From NCBI GenBank assembly GCA_019359115.1, contig JAHHHW010000088.1, forward strand, positions 1 to 61,328: a stretch of 61,328 nucleotides of DNA, written 5' to 3'. How positions within the stretch are numbered: position 1 is the stretch's first letter; each line of letters opens with the position of its first letter. Made by a program: the position numbers and the translations under genes. The stretch comes from Pelatocladus maniniholoensis HA4357-MV3. GTDB lineage: Bacteria; Cyanobacteriota; Cyanobacteriia; Cyanobacteriales; Nostocaceae. Below, piece after piece: positions 1 to 7,576 of this stretch. The notes under the pieces are model-generated. The model saw only the letters and a list, made by a program, of their open reading frames with translations, was not told the DNA's origin and ran no database searches.

Positions 1-57
1 TATTAATCGCTTGGTTTCTTGAGGATTCTCCTCTATGTGATTTAGTACGTTACTCAT
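1..57 (-). CDS. transposase, 5' end only (cut by window edge)
   Basis: An ATG on the minus strand at 57 opens a 19-codon frame that runs off the window edge. It encodes an N-terminus rich in E, N and Q (MSNVLNHIEENPQETKRL). This resembles the start of cyanobacterial IS5-group transposases with an N-terminal HTH_Tnp_4 domain, where a short helix ending in 'ENPxET(K/Q)RL' precedes the helix-turn-helix. Only about 5 percent of such a protein is visible, so the family call rests on recall of that motif. The gap to the next feature is repeat-rich, as expected at an insertion site. Confidence 0.5.
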   Translation of the reverse strand, partial: MSNVLNHIEENPQETKRLI

Positions 58-244
58 ATTTTGGTGTCAAAAAACTTCTATTGACGTTCTTTTACCACAA
101 AATATACTATTTTGGAGATGTTTACTTTTTTCAAGCCAATTTCATTGAGTTGCTTTTTGGCTTGCGATACTACTCTCAAAGGCTTGTCATGTATTAGTCT
201 TCTATAATACACCGTCTTCCTAAAAGAGTCGCACCCAATTGATT

Positions 245-416
245 TGTAGAGACGTAGCATTGCTACGTCTCTACATCTGGTGGAATGACGAAAAATTTTC
301 AATCAGGGGTAATACCCCTCGTTCGCCCACAAATTGGTTGTAGAGACGTAGCATTGCTACGTCTCTACATCTGGTGGAATAACGAAAAATTTTCAATCAG
401 GGGTAATACCCCCCTA
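245..416. repeat. 94-bp direct repeat, two copies, each with two hairpins
   Basis: Two copies start at 245 and 339 and are nearly identical for about 75 bp (one G/A difference seen). Each begins with a perfect 31-bp palindrome (15-bp arms starting TGTAGAGACGTAGCA around one T). A shorter hairpin GGGGTAATACCCC follows. A related palindrome with arms TGTAGAGACACGATA lies inside the MITE at 6817-6926. No convincing gene is present between 58 and 720. Confidence 0.85.
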
Positions 417-527
417 TTCGCTAACAGCATCCTCTTAGAAGTCGGGGATCTGGCTTTTGCGATTCTCACAAATTAGATAGGATTGATGGCGAAGTAGAAC
501 GATTTGAAAAAAACAAACTATGTGAAG

Positions 528-632
528 TAACGACAGCAACTTGTGTCCTAACGACAGCAACTTGTGTCCTAACGACACAACTTAGTGTCCTAACGACACA
601 ACTTAGTGTCCTAACGACAACAACTTGTGTCC
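528..632. repeat. 21-bp tandem array, five units
   Basis: Five contiguous 21-bp units start with TAACGACA. Two are of the form TAACGACAGCAACTTGTGTC, two carry ACACAACTTAGTG in the middle, and the fifth is a blend. A sixth decayed unit (TAACGAAATC) follows. GACA and TGTC in each unit can pair. The period of 21 keeps all frames open, which creates spurious ORFs. Confidence 0.9.
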
Positions 633-720
633 TAACGAAATCAAAATTTTTGATTGCAATTGCGTAATTGCAGAGCAAACTCGTGTGTTAATAGTAGAAT
701 GCACATAAGCAAAGTAGCAC

Positions 721-988
721 ATGGAACCTTTAACTACTGCTGCGATCGCAAAAAGCACCAGAACAACCGCTAGATTATGGTAAGGCTGTATTGGAGGTAG
801 AAGCTGCGGCGAAAGCTGATCCGGAAGTGGCGCAAGCAGCCCAGGAATTAGCAGCAGCAGCAAAATCCGAACCAAATCCTAAATTTGCAGAGATTCTGGC
901 TATGCCTAATTTAGCAAAATTGGCAGATAAAATTGGTCAGGTGGTCATGCCGGGTGGGACAGGTAATATTGAAAACATGTCTTTTTAA
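721..988 (+). pseudogene. remnant of a conserved cyanobacterial hypothetical protein (internal deletion plus frameshift)
   Basis: ATG at 721 gives MEPLTTAAIA and then runs into a stop at 781. From about 758, in another frame, the sequence continues PEQPLDYGKAVLEVEAAAKA and ends NIENMSF with a stop at 986-988. Both halves resemble the start and end of one family of cyanobacterial hypothetical proteins: an Ala-rich helix at the N-terminus and an Ala/Glu-rich tail ending in PGGTxNIENMSF. The middle (membrane or helical part and linker) appears deleted at a HIP1 site (tgcgatcgca). The 3' half alone has only a TTG start at 791. Function unknown. This is a family resemblance from memory, not an alignment. 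Confidence 0.6.
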
Positions 989-1131
989 TTTTAATCTTAT
1001 ATTCTCGATGACTCTCCCAGTCCGCCCAGAAATAAATTTCTGGGCTAATAGTTCAAGTCCACTCAAGTGGACTGAAACTATTCTTTTTTCAGTCTTCTTT
1101 AGAAGACTTTAGCTATTAGCCTCAGAATTTA

Positions 1132-1444
1132 TAGCACTTCTCACTCGATTGCAATACAGTCGGAACCCCACCCCGGCTTTGCTGACGCAAAACCTCCCCT
1201 CCCCGCACGCCTGCGGTGTACACAGAAGTCTTATAAAGTTGCCTAGTAGCGTTTTGATCCCCCCTAACCCCCCTTAAAAAAGGGGGAACTAGAATCAAAG
1301 TCCCCCTTTTTTCTAGCGTAGCGGCGCGTCAGCGCGGGGATTTAGGGGGATCAGAGGATTTATGTGTACACCGCAGCCCCGCACGCGGGGAGGGGATTAA
1401 GGGGTGGGGTTGGGGTACGTATTGGACACAACCGAGAACTGCTA
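1132..1444. mobile_element. MITE-like element B inserted in A with TA duplication
   Basis: The ends are TAGCACTTCTC and, inverted, TAGCAGTTCTC. The flanking dinucleotide TA occurs at 1130-1131 and 1445-1446. Joining the flanks restores the A-element hairpin CTCAGAAT-TTA-TTCTGAG. A TA duplication is typical of IS630/Tc1-mariner type transposition (family knowledge). The interior is GC-rich palindromic sequence and is itself interrupted by element C. Confidence 0.72.
1211..1376. mobile_element. MITE-like element C (GTGTACAC ends) inserted in B
   Basis: The inverted ends are CTGCGGTGTACACA on both sides. A perfect 10-bp direct repeat CCCCGCACGC flanks it at 1201-1210 and 1377-1386. Joining the flanks restores a simple inverted repeat (CTCCCCGCACGCGGGGAG). 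The 166-bp interior holds a large inverted repeat (GATCCCCC with GGGGGATC). The same type of end recurs at 43362 and, as CTAC(C/G)GTGTACACACAAGTC, at 43476-43821. Confidence 0.8.
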
Positions 1445-1634
1445 TATTCTGAGGCGGGTATTGCTTCTAATATGAATAATTCCTTGTTGGGTTAGATACC
1501 GCAAGGGGTCTGAATCTAAGTGGACTCGTTGAACCAAGAATCCTCAGCCGTCATGCTGAGGAGTGTCAAGAACTTTCTTCCCCAACTCCAACAAATAATT
1601 GAAAAATGGGCAAGGAGTCAAGGAATATCAACTG

Positions 1635-1738
1635 ATACCATTTCACTTTTTTGATGATACAAATATACGGATAGGGGCGTACAGGCGTACACCCCTAAAG
1701 TAAATCCAATATGTATCAGGATTTTTGTGAAACGGTAT
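1635..1738. repeat. MITE-like inverted-repeat element (ATACC ends, diverged)
   Basis: It starts ATACCATTTCAC and ends with the inverse of ATACCGTTTCAC. A second inner pair GATACA/TGTATC is present. The centre is a hairpin (AGGGGCGTAC, AGGC, GTACACCCCT). The ends match the ATACC family at 11192-11308 and 48790-48905. It lies just downstream of the minus-strand gene ending at 1744. The rest of 989-1743 is filled by the A/B/C nest; no gene was seen. Confidence 0.6.
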
Positions 1739-1743
1739 AAAGT

Positions 1744-2061
1744 TCAAGGTTGAGCTTCCAACTTACCCCCCCACATCAGCAAAATAGGGGAATTTTTTTC
1801 GCCAGCGTAAGCTGGACGAACCTGTTCATACACATCAGGATGCTTTTGGGCTAGTTCGTTTTCACTGATATTGGCACTCAACACAGTACCGTCCTTGCTT
1901 TTGACCGAGTAGTTTAGTCCGTCTTTTCCATTAGTGATCACAACAATGCGATCGCGCATAACTAAACTGGTTATAGTTGCAGGTTCTTCAGCACTAATTG
2001 CAGTTGAGAAAAGAATATTGCCTAAAAGGATAAGGAAAGCAAATACTGGGATTTGACGCAT
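1744..2061 (-). CDS. small exported protein of unknown function
   Basis: This 105-aa protein has a clear signal peptide: a short basic start (MRQ), a hydrophobic stretch from about residue 5 to 22 (VFAFLILLGNILFSTAI), then a likely cut after the Ala-rich SAEE region. The mature part is about 80 aa, polar, with alternating beta-like segments (RDRIVVITNGKDGLNYSVK) and a Pro/Gly-rich end. There are no cysteines or catalytic motifs. It resembles short periplasmic hypothetical proteins of cyanobacteria, but no named family was recognised. It is transcribed alone on the minus strand, separated from the M48 protease by a heptamer tract. Probably periplasmic; function unknown. Confidence 0.75.
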   Translation of the reverse strand: MRQIPVFAFLILLGNILFSTAISAEEPATITSLVMRDRIVVITNGKDGLNYSVKSKDGTVLSANISENELAQKHPDVYEQVRPAYAGEKNSPILLMWGGKLEAQP

Positions 2062-2141
2062 AATCTATCCTCTTATTTCAACTCACTTACCAATATAATA
2101 AGTACCTAAACAGAATTAATTACACATCTTGTTTCTAAGAG

Positions 2142-2169
2142 TGCCTATTGCCTATTGCCTATTGCCTGT
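2142..2169. repeat. heptamer STRR tract (TGCCTAT)4
   Basis: Four head-to-tail heptamers lie between two minus-strand genes, the last one TGCCTGT. This is the short tandemly repeated repetitive class typical of Nostocales intergenic DNA. Comparable tracts lie at 5780-5800, 12641-12661, 18861-18888, 24881-24908, 36488-36512 and 58536-58560. Confidence 0.9.
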
Positions 2170-2205
2170 CTCCACGAATGAATTTAATTTTGTGCGACTA
2201 CTTAT

Positions 2206-3081
2206 CTACCAGTTGCGCCACTTACCGCCTGTAATATCATCACTGCTACTTGCTAACTTTGGATCTTGCAATAATCTTTCATATTCTGTGCTACTGGCCC
2301 AACGGTCAATTTCTCGCGCCCGCAATACTGGTACTGGGTGAGTTAATTGCGCGGTGCGGGTGACTTTGACCATTTCGCCAAGTTCGGTTTTACTAATATC
2401 ATCGTAGGCGCGGGCTTGGTCAATAAAAGCATCAAGGTTAAGTAGTGGTGCGAGAGTCGGTGAACCACCACTTAATTTCATCAACACAGACATGACAGCT
2501 TTGGGGTTTTGGGTTGCTAATAATGCGGCGCGATCGCAGGTAAATTCCGCACAACGTACCCATTCCAAAAGTTGTGCTTGGATTGCTTGAGCAATAAATG
2601 CACCGATATTAGGCAAACTTGCTGCTGCCAAAATTAATATATTTACTGGTGTCAAATAAACACTGTGGTCACACTTGAGGTGTCCCAGTTCATGAGCAAT
2701 GACTGCTTGAGTCTCCTCTGGCGTGAGCATGTCAATTAAAGAAGTATGCAGCACTACAAAAGGCTGCTTACCCCGCATTGCAAAAGTATAAGCATTAGGA
2801 GCCGGATGTTGTCTGATATATAACTGCGGTGGCTCCATGTCTAAAACATGACAAGCTTCTAATAAAAGTTTGTGTAAATGGGGTAGTTGGTTTTCGCCCA
2901 CCAAAATACTAGATGCAATGTTTTCCACATAAAATAATTGCTCCGCCACTGGCCCCAGGACATTCCGCACCATCAAATCTATACCGGGAATCTGCTTCAG
3001 CGCTTTGGTTGCTTCTAGATCTAGCGGGTGACGAAATGAGTCTGCTTTCAGACCCATGAGCTGAGTTTTGGAGGATAACAT
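2206..3081 (-). CDS. M48-family zinc metalloprotease
   Basis: This 291-aa protein belongs to the Ste24/HtpX-type M48 peptidases. The zinc site is HELGH at residues 130-134, followed by a hydrophobic stretch (about 145-170) and the third-ligand region ECTCDRAAL-like (AEFTCDRAAL, about 185-195, with Glu). There are no strong N-terminal membrane helices, so it is closer to the soluble or peripheral cyanobacterial M48 proteins than to HtpX. The N-terminal ~100 residues form the substrate-side helical domain seen in that group. The likely role is turnover of misfolded or membrane-associated proteins. ATG at 3081; about 170 bp to murA upstream, same strand. Confidence 0.88.
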   Translation of the reverse strand: MLSSKTQLMGLKADSFRHPLDLEATKALKQIPGIDLMVRNVLGPVAEQLFYVENIASSILVGENQLPHLHKLLLEACHVLDMEPPQLYIRQHPAPNAYTFAMRGKQPFVVLHTSLIDMLTPEETQAVIAHELGHLKCDHSVYLTPVNILILAAASLPNIGAFIAQAIQAQLLEWVRCAEFTCDRAALLATQNPKAVMSVLMKLSGGSPTLAPLLNLDAFIDQARAYDDISKTELGEMVKVTRTAQLTHPVPVLRAREIDRWASSTEYERLLQDPKLASSSDDITGGKWRNW

Positions 3082-3249
3082 AGCAAAGCAAGTGGGAAGT
3101 TGTGAGGTTTGTAATGGATCTGGTTTGATACCAGCCCTACAAAGCCTAGTATAGCGATATTAGTTGTTGATGGTTGGTGGTTGGTGGTTATTTGAGACAA
3201 CTAACAACTAACCACTAACCATTAACCAAATTATGAAGAAATCGATGCT

Positions 3250-4626
3250 TTAGGTGTTGAGTGCGCCAGGAGCAATTTCTGTTTTTACCTCTGAACCAGG
3301 TAAACGTTGAATTTTTGCTCCTAATTGCTGTAATTTGAGATCAAGGCGATCGTAACCGCGATCAAGGTATTGCAGTCCTTGGATAGTGGTTTTGCCGTCT
3401 GCTGCCAAGCCAGCAACAACTAAAGCTGCTGCGGCTCGTAAATCTGTACCAATTACAGGCGCACCAGATAACAGTGGTACTCCTCGGACAAAAGCAGTGT
3501 TACCTTTAACACGAATATCTGCCCCTAGGCGATTTAACTCGGAGGCATGACGCAGGCGGTTTTCAAATACGGTTTCATTAATTAGGCTATCGCCTTCTGC
3601 GATTGCCAATAAAGCCATAAACGGCGCTTGCATGTCCGTAGGAAAACCAGGATGGGGCATGGTTTCAATATCTGCTGCGATTAATCTATCGGCTTTGACC
3701 AGACGTAAGCAAGTTGGTGTTTCTTCAACCACACTCACGCCAATCTCCCGCAATTTGGAAATCACTGGTACTAGATGGTCTGGGGCTACTGGCGAGAGGA
3801 GCAGTTCAGAACGGGTTATTGCTCCCGCCAACAGAAAAGTTCCCGCTTCAATGCGATCAGGTATGATATTATACTCAACAGAATGCAGTTTGGGAACGCC
3901 GTCGATGGTAATTGTACTTGTGCCTGCACCTTGAATTTTTGCTCCCATCGCTATACAGAAATTTGCCAAATCCACAACTTCTGGCTCACGAGCAGCGTTT
4001 TCAATGATTGTTTCACCTTCCGCCAGAGTTGCTGCCATCATCAGCGTTTCTGTGGCTCCCACACTGGGAATATCTAGGTAGATTTTTGCTCCCTTCAAAC
4101 GACGGTTTTTACCGGGGACGTAAGCATTACAAATGCCATGCTCAATTTGGACTTCGGCTCCCATTGCTTGCAGTCCCCGGACATGGAGATCTACTGGTCT
4201 AGCACCAATAGCACATCCTCCTGGTAAAGGCATTTGTGCTATCCCCAAACGTGCCAGGATCGGACCAATCGCAAAAAAACTGGCTCGCAATTGAGTAACC
4301 AGTTCGTAAGGAGCTTTGGATGAGGTAATTTCGCTAGCATTGATGTCTAAAATGTCACCACTCCGCCGCAAGCGAACACCCAAAGCTGACAATACCTGAC
4401 CCATGCGCTCTACATCTGCTAGCAAAGGTACGTTACGGATGTGACAGTCCCCTGAACAAAGCAAAGCCCCAGCCATAATGACTAATGCTGAATTTTTCGC
4501 CCCACTAATTTTTACATGACCTTGCAACGGATGCCCACCACAGATTTGCAAAACTGAGGAGTCTGCAACAGATGACAATTTAGCATCTTGTAAGCTGCTA
4601 GAAGGATTAATAAGCCTACCCTCCAA
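3250..4626 (-). CDS. murA: UDP-N-acetylglucosamine 1-carboxyvinyltransferase (MurA)
   Basis: MurA transfers enolpyruvate from PEP to UDP-GlcNAc, the first committed cytoplasmic step of peptidoglycan synthesis. The 458-aa product has the EPSP-synthase fold signature. [10 protein letters not shown] gives the active-site Lys (K44), and [13 protein letters not shown] gives the catalytic, fosfomycin-reactive Cys (C138). The C-terminal half has DLRAAAALV and [10 protein letters not shown] roughly 25-residue N-terminal extension (Ser-rich) precedes the conserved core, so the true start could be a little downstream. It is a single gene with its own upstream region shared with the divergent tRNA-Leu. 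The downstream spacer (3150-3240) carries TTGGTGG/CCACTAA repeats that can fold back. Confidence 0.96.
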   Translation of the reverse strand: MEGRLINPSSSLQDAKLSSVADSSVLQICGGHPLQGHVKISGAKNSALVIMAGALLCSGDCHIRNVPLLADVERMGQVLSALGVRLRRSGDILDINASEITSSKAPYELVTQLRASFFAIGPILARLGIAQMPLPGGCAIGARPVDLHVRGLQAMGAEVQIEHGICNAYVPGKNRRLKGAKIYLDIPSVGATETLMMAATLAEGETIIENAAREPEVVDLANFCIAMGAKIQGAGTSTITIDGVPKLHSVEYNIIPDRIEAGTFLLAGAITRSELLLSPVAPDHLVPVISKLREIGVSVVEETPTCLRLVKADRLIAADIETMPHPGFPTDMQAPFMALLAIAEGDSLINETVFENRLRHASELNRLGADIRVKGNTAFVRGVPLLSGAPVIGTDLRAAAALVVAGLAADGKTTIQGLQYLDRGYDRLDLKLQQLGAKIQRLPGSEVKTEIAPGALNT

Positions 4627-4772
4627 AAATCTTAAATCTTACAAATTTTAAGTTGGTTTTGATTCTACATGAAAGATTTAATTTGTCCATATTCTTGCAT
4701 CACATCTTGTGGATGATTTGGGACAAGGGAAGGGGGACAAGGGGACAACTAAACACCAATAGAAATTTTTAG

Positions 4773-4800
4773 TTGACAGCTATGAAAAATGTAGTAATAA
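4773..4800 (+). promoter_or_regulatory. sigma70-type promoter of tRNA-Leu
   Basis: A perfect -35 TTGACA at 4773-4778 and a -10 TAATAA at 4795-4800 are separated by 16 bp. They lie 30 bp upstream of the mature tRNA 5' end. No other gene starts on this strand before 4989. Confidence 0.75.
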
Positions 4801-4829
4801 TAGAAAACGGTCATTCAACCAATTCGCAA

Positions 4830-4912
4830 GCGGAACTGGCGGAATTGGCAGACGCGCTAGATTCAGGTTCTAGTGTCCACAAGACTTCCGGGTTCAAGTC
4901 CCGGGTTCCGCA
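4830..4912 (+). tRNA. trnL: tRNA-Leu (anticodon CAG)
   Basis: The acceptor arms are GCGGAAC (4830-4836) and GTTCCGC (4905-4911) with discriminator A. The anticodon stem is CTAGA/TCTAG around the loop TTCAGGT, so the anticodon is CAG and it reads CUG. The long variable arm (class II, 83 nt) and the T arm CCGGGTTCAAGTCCCGG are intact. CCA is not encoded. An 11-bp inverted repeat (GATTTTAGATT/AATCTAAAATC) about 20 bp downstream could end the transcript. Confidence 0.97.
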
Positions 4913-4988
4913 TTCTCTAGTTTAGATATGAGATTTTAGATTTACGATTTTGGATTAATCTAAAATCTAAAATCATAAATCTAAAATT

Positions 4989-5762
4989 GTGCTGACAAGT
5001 TTACAAAATTCTTTAGTTAAGCAAATCAGAAAGCTCCACGCTACCAAGGAACGGCATAAGCAGCAACTGTTTCTATTAGAGGGAACACACTTGTTGGAGG
5101 AAGCTTGTGCAGTCAATTATCCGCTTGCAGTGGTGTGTTGTACTCCAGAATGGCAAATATCCCATCCGAAGTTATGGGAAGAGGTTTGTCAAAGAAGCGA
5201 TCGCACAGAAGTTGTCAGTGAAGAAGTAATGGCGGCGATCGCAACAACGGTTCAACCAGATGGAGTTATGGCGCTAGCGAAACGGGATGTTTCTCCAACT
5301 CCCATACCATTTACTGGTGTGGTACTCGCTTTGGAAACAGTCCAAGATCCAGGGAATTTGGGTACAATGATTCGCACTGCGGCCGCAGCTGGAGCGAGTG
5401 GATTGTGGCTGAGTGGAGATAGTGTAGATTTAGATAATCCCAAGGTATTACGGGCTACAGCTGGACAATGGTTTCGTTTACCTATGGCGGTGAGTCCAGA
5501 TTTAAAAGCGACAGTCATCCAAGCTAAACAAGCGGGAATGCAGGTAATTGCAACACTCCCCAGTGCAAATTTAACTTACTGGGAGGTAGACTGGCGTCAA
5601 CCAAGTTTGATTTTATTAGGTAACGAAGGTGCTGGTTTGTCGTCAGAATTAGCAGCAATGGCAGATTTTGAAGTGAGAATTCCCCTTAGTTCTGGGGTAG
5701 AGTCGTTGAATGTAGCGATCGCAGCTGCGTTAATGTTATACGAAGTGCGAAGACAGGATTGA
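4989..5762 (+). CDS. SpoU/TrmH-family RNA 2'-O-methyltransferase
   Basis: This 257-aa SPOUT methyltransferase resembles RlmB/TsnR-type 23S rRNA 2'-O-ribose methylases. The N-terminal ~90 residues form the L30e-like substrate-binding domain (HKQQLFLLEGTHLLEEA). The catalytic domain shows the three trefoil-knot motifs: ETVQDPGNLGTMIRTAAAAG, LLGNEGAGLS and IPLSSGVESLNVAIAAAL. These bind S-adenosylmethionine and provide the catalytic Arg. The start is GTG at 4989, directly after an AAATCTA heptamer tract. It lies downstream of tRNA-Leu but is probably a separate unit. Whether the target is rRNA or tRNA cannot be decided from sequence. Confidence 0.92.
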   Translation: MLTSLQNSLVKQIRKLHATKERHKQQLFLLEGTHLLEEACAVNYPLAVVCCTPEWQISHPKLWEEVCQRSDRTEVVSEEVMAAIATTVQPDGVMALAKRDVSPTPIPFTGVVLALETVQDPGNLGTMIRTAAAAGASGLWLSGDSVDLDNPKVLRATAGQWFRLPMAVSPDLKATVIQAKQAGMQVIATLPSANLTYWEVDWRQPSLILLGNEGAGLSSELAAMADFEVRIPLSSGVESLNVAIAAALMLYEVRRQD

Positions 5763-5807
5763 GGAAAGGGGATTGACAAATGACCAATGACCAATAACAA
5801 ATGATTA

Positions 5808-6071
5808 TTAACTTTTTCCTTTTTGCTGGAAATATTGTTCGATATCAGCAACAGCGTCTTCCCAGAGGTCTAAATCTATGATTGAGGAAGTTTCGGTTAT
5901 TTGGCGATCGCATAGCTGCTCCAAAGGAGCATCGCTTTGGTGGTCACTGTGAGATTCGGGTGTCTGTTCTGTTTCTATAGAATCATCTTGTAAAATGTGT
6001 TGCAGTTGCTCTAGGGATTTTTGAAACTCCTGATCAGCGACGCGGCGCTGTTCATGCTGGTTTTGCTCCAT
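5808..6071 (-). CDS. acidic helical protein of unknown function, paired with the ThiF-like gene
   Basis: This 87-aa, strongly acidic, Gln/Glu-rich protein has no cysteine-rich or membrane segment. Residues 1-35 (EQRRVADQEFQKSLEQLQHIL) are predicted helical. The middle is a polar linker and the tail (DLWEDAVADIEQYFQQKGKS) a second amphipathic helix. It follows the ThiF-like gene by 26 bp on the same strand, so the two are probably cotranscribed. No named family was recognised. The pairing with an E1-like enzyme invites the idea of a partner or substrate, but the C-terminus lacks the Gly-Gly of a ubiquitin-like protein. Confidence 0.7.
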   Translation of the reverse strand: MEQNQHEQRRVADQEFQKSLEQLQHILQDDSIETEQTPESHSDHQSDAPLEQLCDRQITETSSIIDLDLWEDAVADIEQYFQQKGKS

Positions 6072-6097
6072 AATTTAATTCCCAATCTCTATTCAAT

Positions 6098-6739
6098 TTA
6101 TACACTAAAAGGCTGAACGGCAAAATCAGCTAAGGTAACGGTAAAACTCTCTTGCTTTTCTGTAGCTACAAAAGTAACGATCGCTTCACAAGCAACTGCG
6201 ACTGCGAGGATAACTAAGTTGCGCGCCAGGGGGTAGTCGCAGATATCATCGTTTGCAGGTGAGGGTACACGATAAATTTGGTTCCAGATGATTTCTGCAT
6301 AATCTGAAGCTAAACCCACGTGTAAGCAAGGTATTTGAGAATTTTGGCAGTAGTCAAACACAGCTTGTCGGCTACTGCTATTATCAAAAGTGTCGATAAC
6401 TAAAGCACTATCTGTTAATAATTGACTTGCATTGGCTGGTGTTAATTCTTTTGCACGCCCATCGATTGTGATCCCCAAAGCGCGGTAAAGATTGTTGGTG
6501 AGGATTTTGGCTTTGTATGTACCAACATCGGAACGGTAATAAGGTTGAGTGGAAAGATTGCGTTCTTCAATTCTGTCTCTGTCTATGACTCGTAATTTAC
6601 CAAAACCAGAACGAGCCAGATTTTCGGTAATATTTGCACCCAAAGCCCCAGCACCACAAATGGTAACAGGAAAGTCCCGCAGTTGATGCATGAGTGCGGG
6701 TGTGCGTTGCAATTGTTCGTGAAAAAAGAGATTAGTCAT
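6098..6739 (-). CDS. ThiF/MoeB/HesA-type E1-like adenylyltransferase domain protein
   Basis: This 213-aa protein has a Rossmann nucleotide-binding site ICGAGALGANITENLARSG (residues 28-46) and the E1 pattern VIDRDRIEERNLSTQ. A conserved Lys follows in VGTYKAKIL, and DTFDNSSSR is the ATP-contacting strand. Family members adenylate the C-terminus of ubiquitin-like or sulfur-carrier proteins, or modify small molecules. The CxxC zinc pairs of MoeB/ThiF are absent. It is shorter than the usual ~240-270 aa, and the C-terminal catalytic-Cys loop is not obvious. First gene of a two-gene unit with the acidic 87-aa protein. Substrate unknown. Confidence 0.82.
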   Translation of the reverse strand: MTNLFFHEQLQRTPALMHQLRDFPVTICGAGALGANITENLARSGFGKLRVIDRDRIEERNLSTQPYYRSDVGTYKAKILTNNLYRALGITIDGRAKELTPANASQLLTDSALVIDTFDNSSSRQAVFDYCQNSQIPCLHVGLASDYAEIIWNQIYRVPSPANDDICDYPLARNLVILAVAVACEAIVTFVATEKQESFTVTLADFAVQPFSV

Positions 6740-6816
6740 CCGCTAACAGGATGTTAGATTTTAGATTGTCCCTAATAAATTTAACACTGGTCTGCCCCAT
6801 TTAAAATTCTGGATTT

Positions 6817-6926
6817 GGCATTGCTGATTTCATGTATGAAAATGATTTTGCATAATGCCAAAATCTTTGTAGAGACACGATATATCGTGTCTCTACATTC
6901 AGATTCATATCGCATTCAGCAACGCC
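6817..6926 (-). mobile_element. MITE family G, copy 1 (110 bp)
   Basis: The ends GGCATTGCTGA and TCAGCAACGCC are inverted. An 8-bp target duplication CTGGATTT lies at 6809-6816 and 6927-6934. The centre is a palindrome built on GACACGATATATCGTGTC. The reverse complement aligns along its whole length with the copy at 18729-18841. It sits in the spacer upstream of hicB. Not coding. Confidence 0.85.
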
Positions 6927-7030
6927 CTGGATTTTACAGCAGTTTTCACTTATGTGAATCACACGCTATATTCCTTTTGTTTTAATTACTGTAGAATTAT
7001 TGTTGTAACTAGCTACTGACAGAATAATTA

Positions 7031-7252
7031 GTGAAAAACACAACGTCAGAAATTGTATTTCTGATTGAAGAAGATCCTGAAAGTGGTTATGTAGCAAAAG
7101 CGTTGGGTGAAGCAATTTTTACCCAGGCTTCGGACATGACGACTTTAAAAGAAATGGTTCGTGATGCGGTTCGATGTCATTTCCCCGATGAGGATACCCG
7201 TCCAAAGGTAATTCGGTTGCATTTTGTTCGGGATGAGGTTATTGCATCGTGA
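7031..7252 (+). CDS. hicB: HicB-family antitoxin
   Basis: This 73-aa protein has the HicB-like partial RNase H fold: IVFLIEEDPESGYVAKALG followed by a segment that ends in an acidic/His stretch (DAVRCHFPDEDTRP). It lacks the C-terminal DNA-binding domain of longer HicB proteins, like many cyanobacterial members. It should bind and block HicA. The GTG start at 7031 is chosen because the frame begins there and no earlier start exists. The stop overlaps the start of hicA (GTGA), so the two are translationally coupled, with the antitoxin first. Confidence 0.82.
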   Translation: MKNTTSEIVFLIEEDPESGYVAKALGEAIFTQASDMTTLKEMVRDAVRCHFPDEDTRPKVIRLHFVRDEVIAS

Positions 7253-7488
7253 AGCTACCGCGAGATTTATCGGGTGAGGATTTGGTTAAGGTATTAGCTG
7301 TTTTTGGTTATGCGGTAGATCGACAAACTGGTAGTCATATTCGCTTAACTACTCAACTTCAAGGCGAACATCATATCACCATTCCTGCTCACGATCCGCT
7401 AAAGATCGGTACGCTAAATTCTATATTACGAGAAGTTGCGGGGCATTTTGGTCTAACTCGTGATCAGCTATTAGAGAAACTATTTTAG
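7249..7488 (+). CDS. hicA: HicA-family toxin (mRNA interferase)
   Basis: This 79-aa HicA/YcfA protein has a double-stranded-RNA-binding-like fold. The catalytic His lies in GSHIRL (H30). A second conserved block is HHITIPAHDPLKIGTLNSIL, ending with a helix typical of the family (VAGHFGLTRDQLLEKLF). The family cleaves mRNA when free of HicB. The start is GTG at 7249, overlapping the hicB stop by 4 bp. All key residues are present, so the module looks functional. It is flanked upstream by MITE G and downstream by a 65-bp hairpin. Confidence 0.87.
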   Translation: MKLPRDLSGEDLVKVLAVFGYAVDRQTGSHIRLTTQLQGEHHITIPAHDPLKIGTLNSILREVAGHFGLTRDQLLEKLF

Positions 7489-7576
7489 CAATTGATGCTC
7501 AAACCTAAGATTTATATCCAAAAGCGATCGCACTTTCACCAAAACTAAAACCTAAAAATGCGATCGCATGGCGTTA

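Larger units (their letters stand above)
1022..1457. mobile_element. A-type palindromic element (121-bp core) interrupted by element B
   Basis: The ends are CCGCC and GGCGG. Inside each end is a hairpin (CAGAAATAAATTTCTG on the left; CTCAGAATTTA/TTCTGAG on the right, now split). The element also has the inverted pair CTAATAG/CTATTAG and two central perfect palindromes (AGTCCACTCAAGTGGACT and AGTCTTCTTTAGAAGACT). Removing 1132-1446 (element B plus one TA) leaves 121 bp, exactly the length of the A-type copy at 43211-43331. Other A-like copies lie near 9150, 9808, 14606, 25720 and 61158. No coding capacity. Confidence 0.8.

Noticed and set aside
78-302. 74-aa minus-strand frame near the left edge
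   Set aside because: Half of it reads through the 31-bp palindrome repeat; no start context or family resemblance. At best a transposon remnant.
285-678. Small frames across 285-476 and 466-678
   Set aside because: They translate the 94-bp and 21-bp repeats (VVRTLSC and VVRTQVA units). Period 21 keeps frames open by arithmetic.
5252-5518. Antisense frames inside the rRNA methylase, murA, gyrB, gyrA-type and ABC genes
   Set aside because: Shadows of well-identified genes; no independent motifs or start signals.
6955-7030. Possible NtcA site (GTAACTAGCTAC) upstream of hicB
   Set aside because: Spacing between GTA and TAC is six, not eight, so it does not fit the NtcA consensus.
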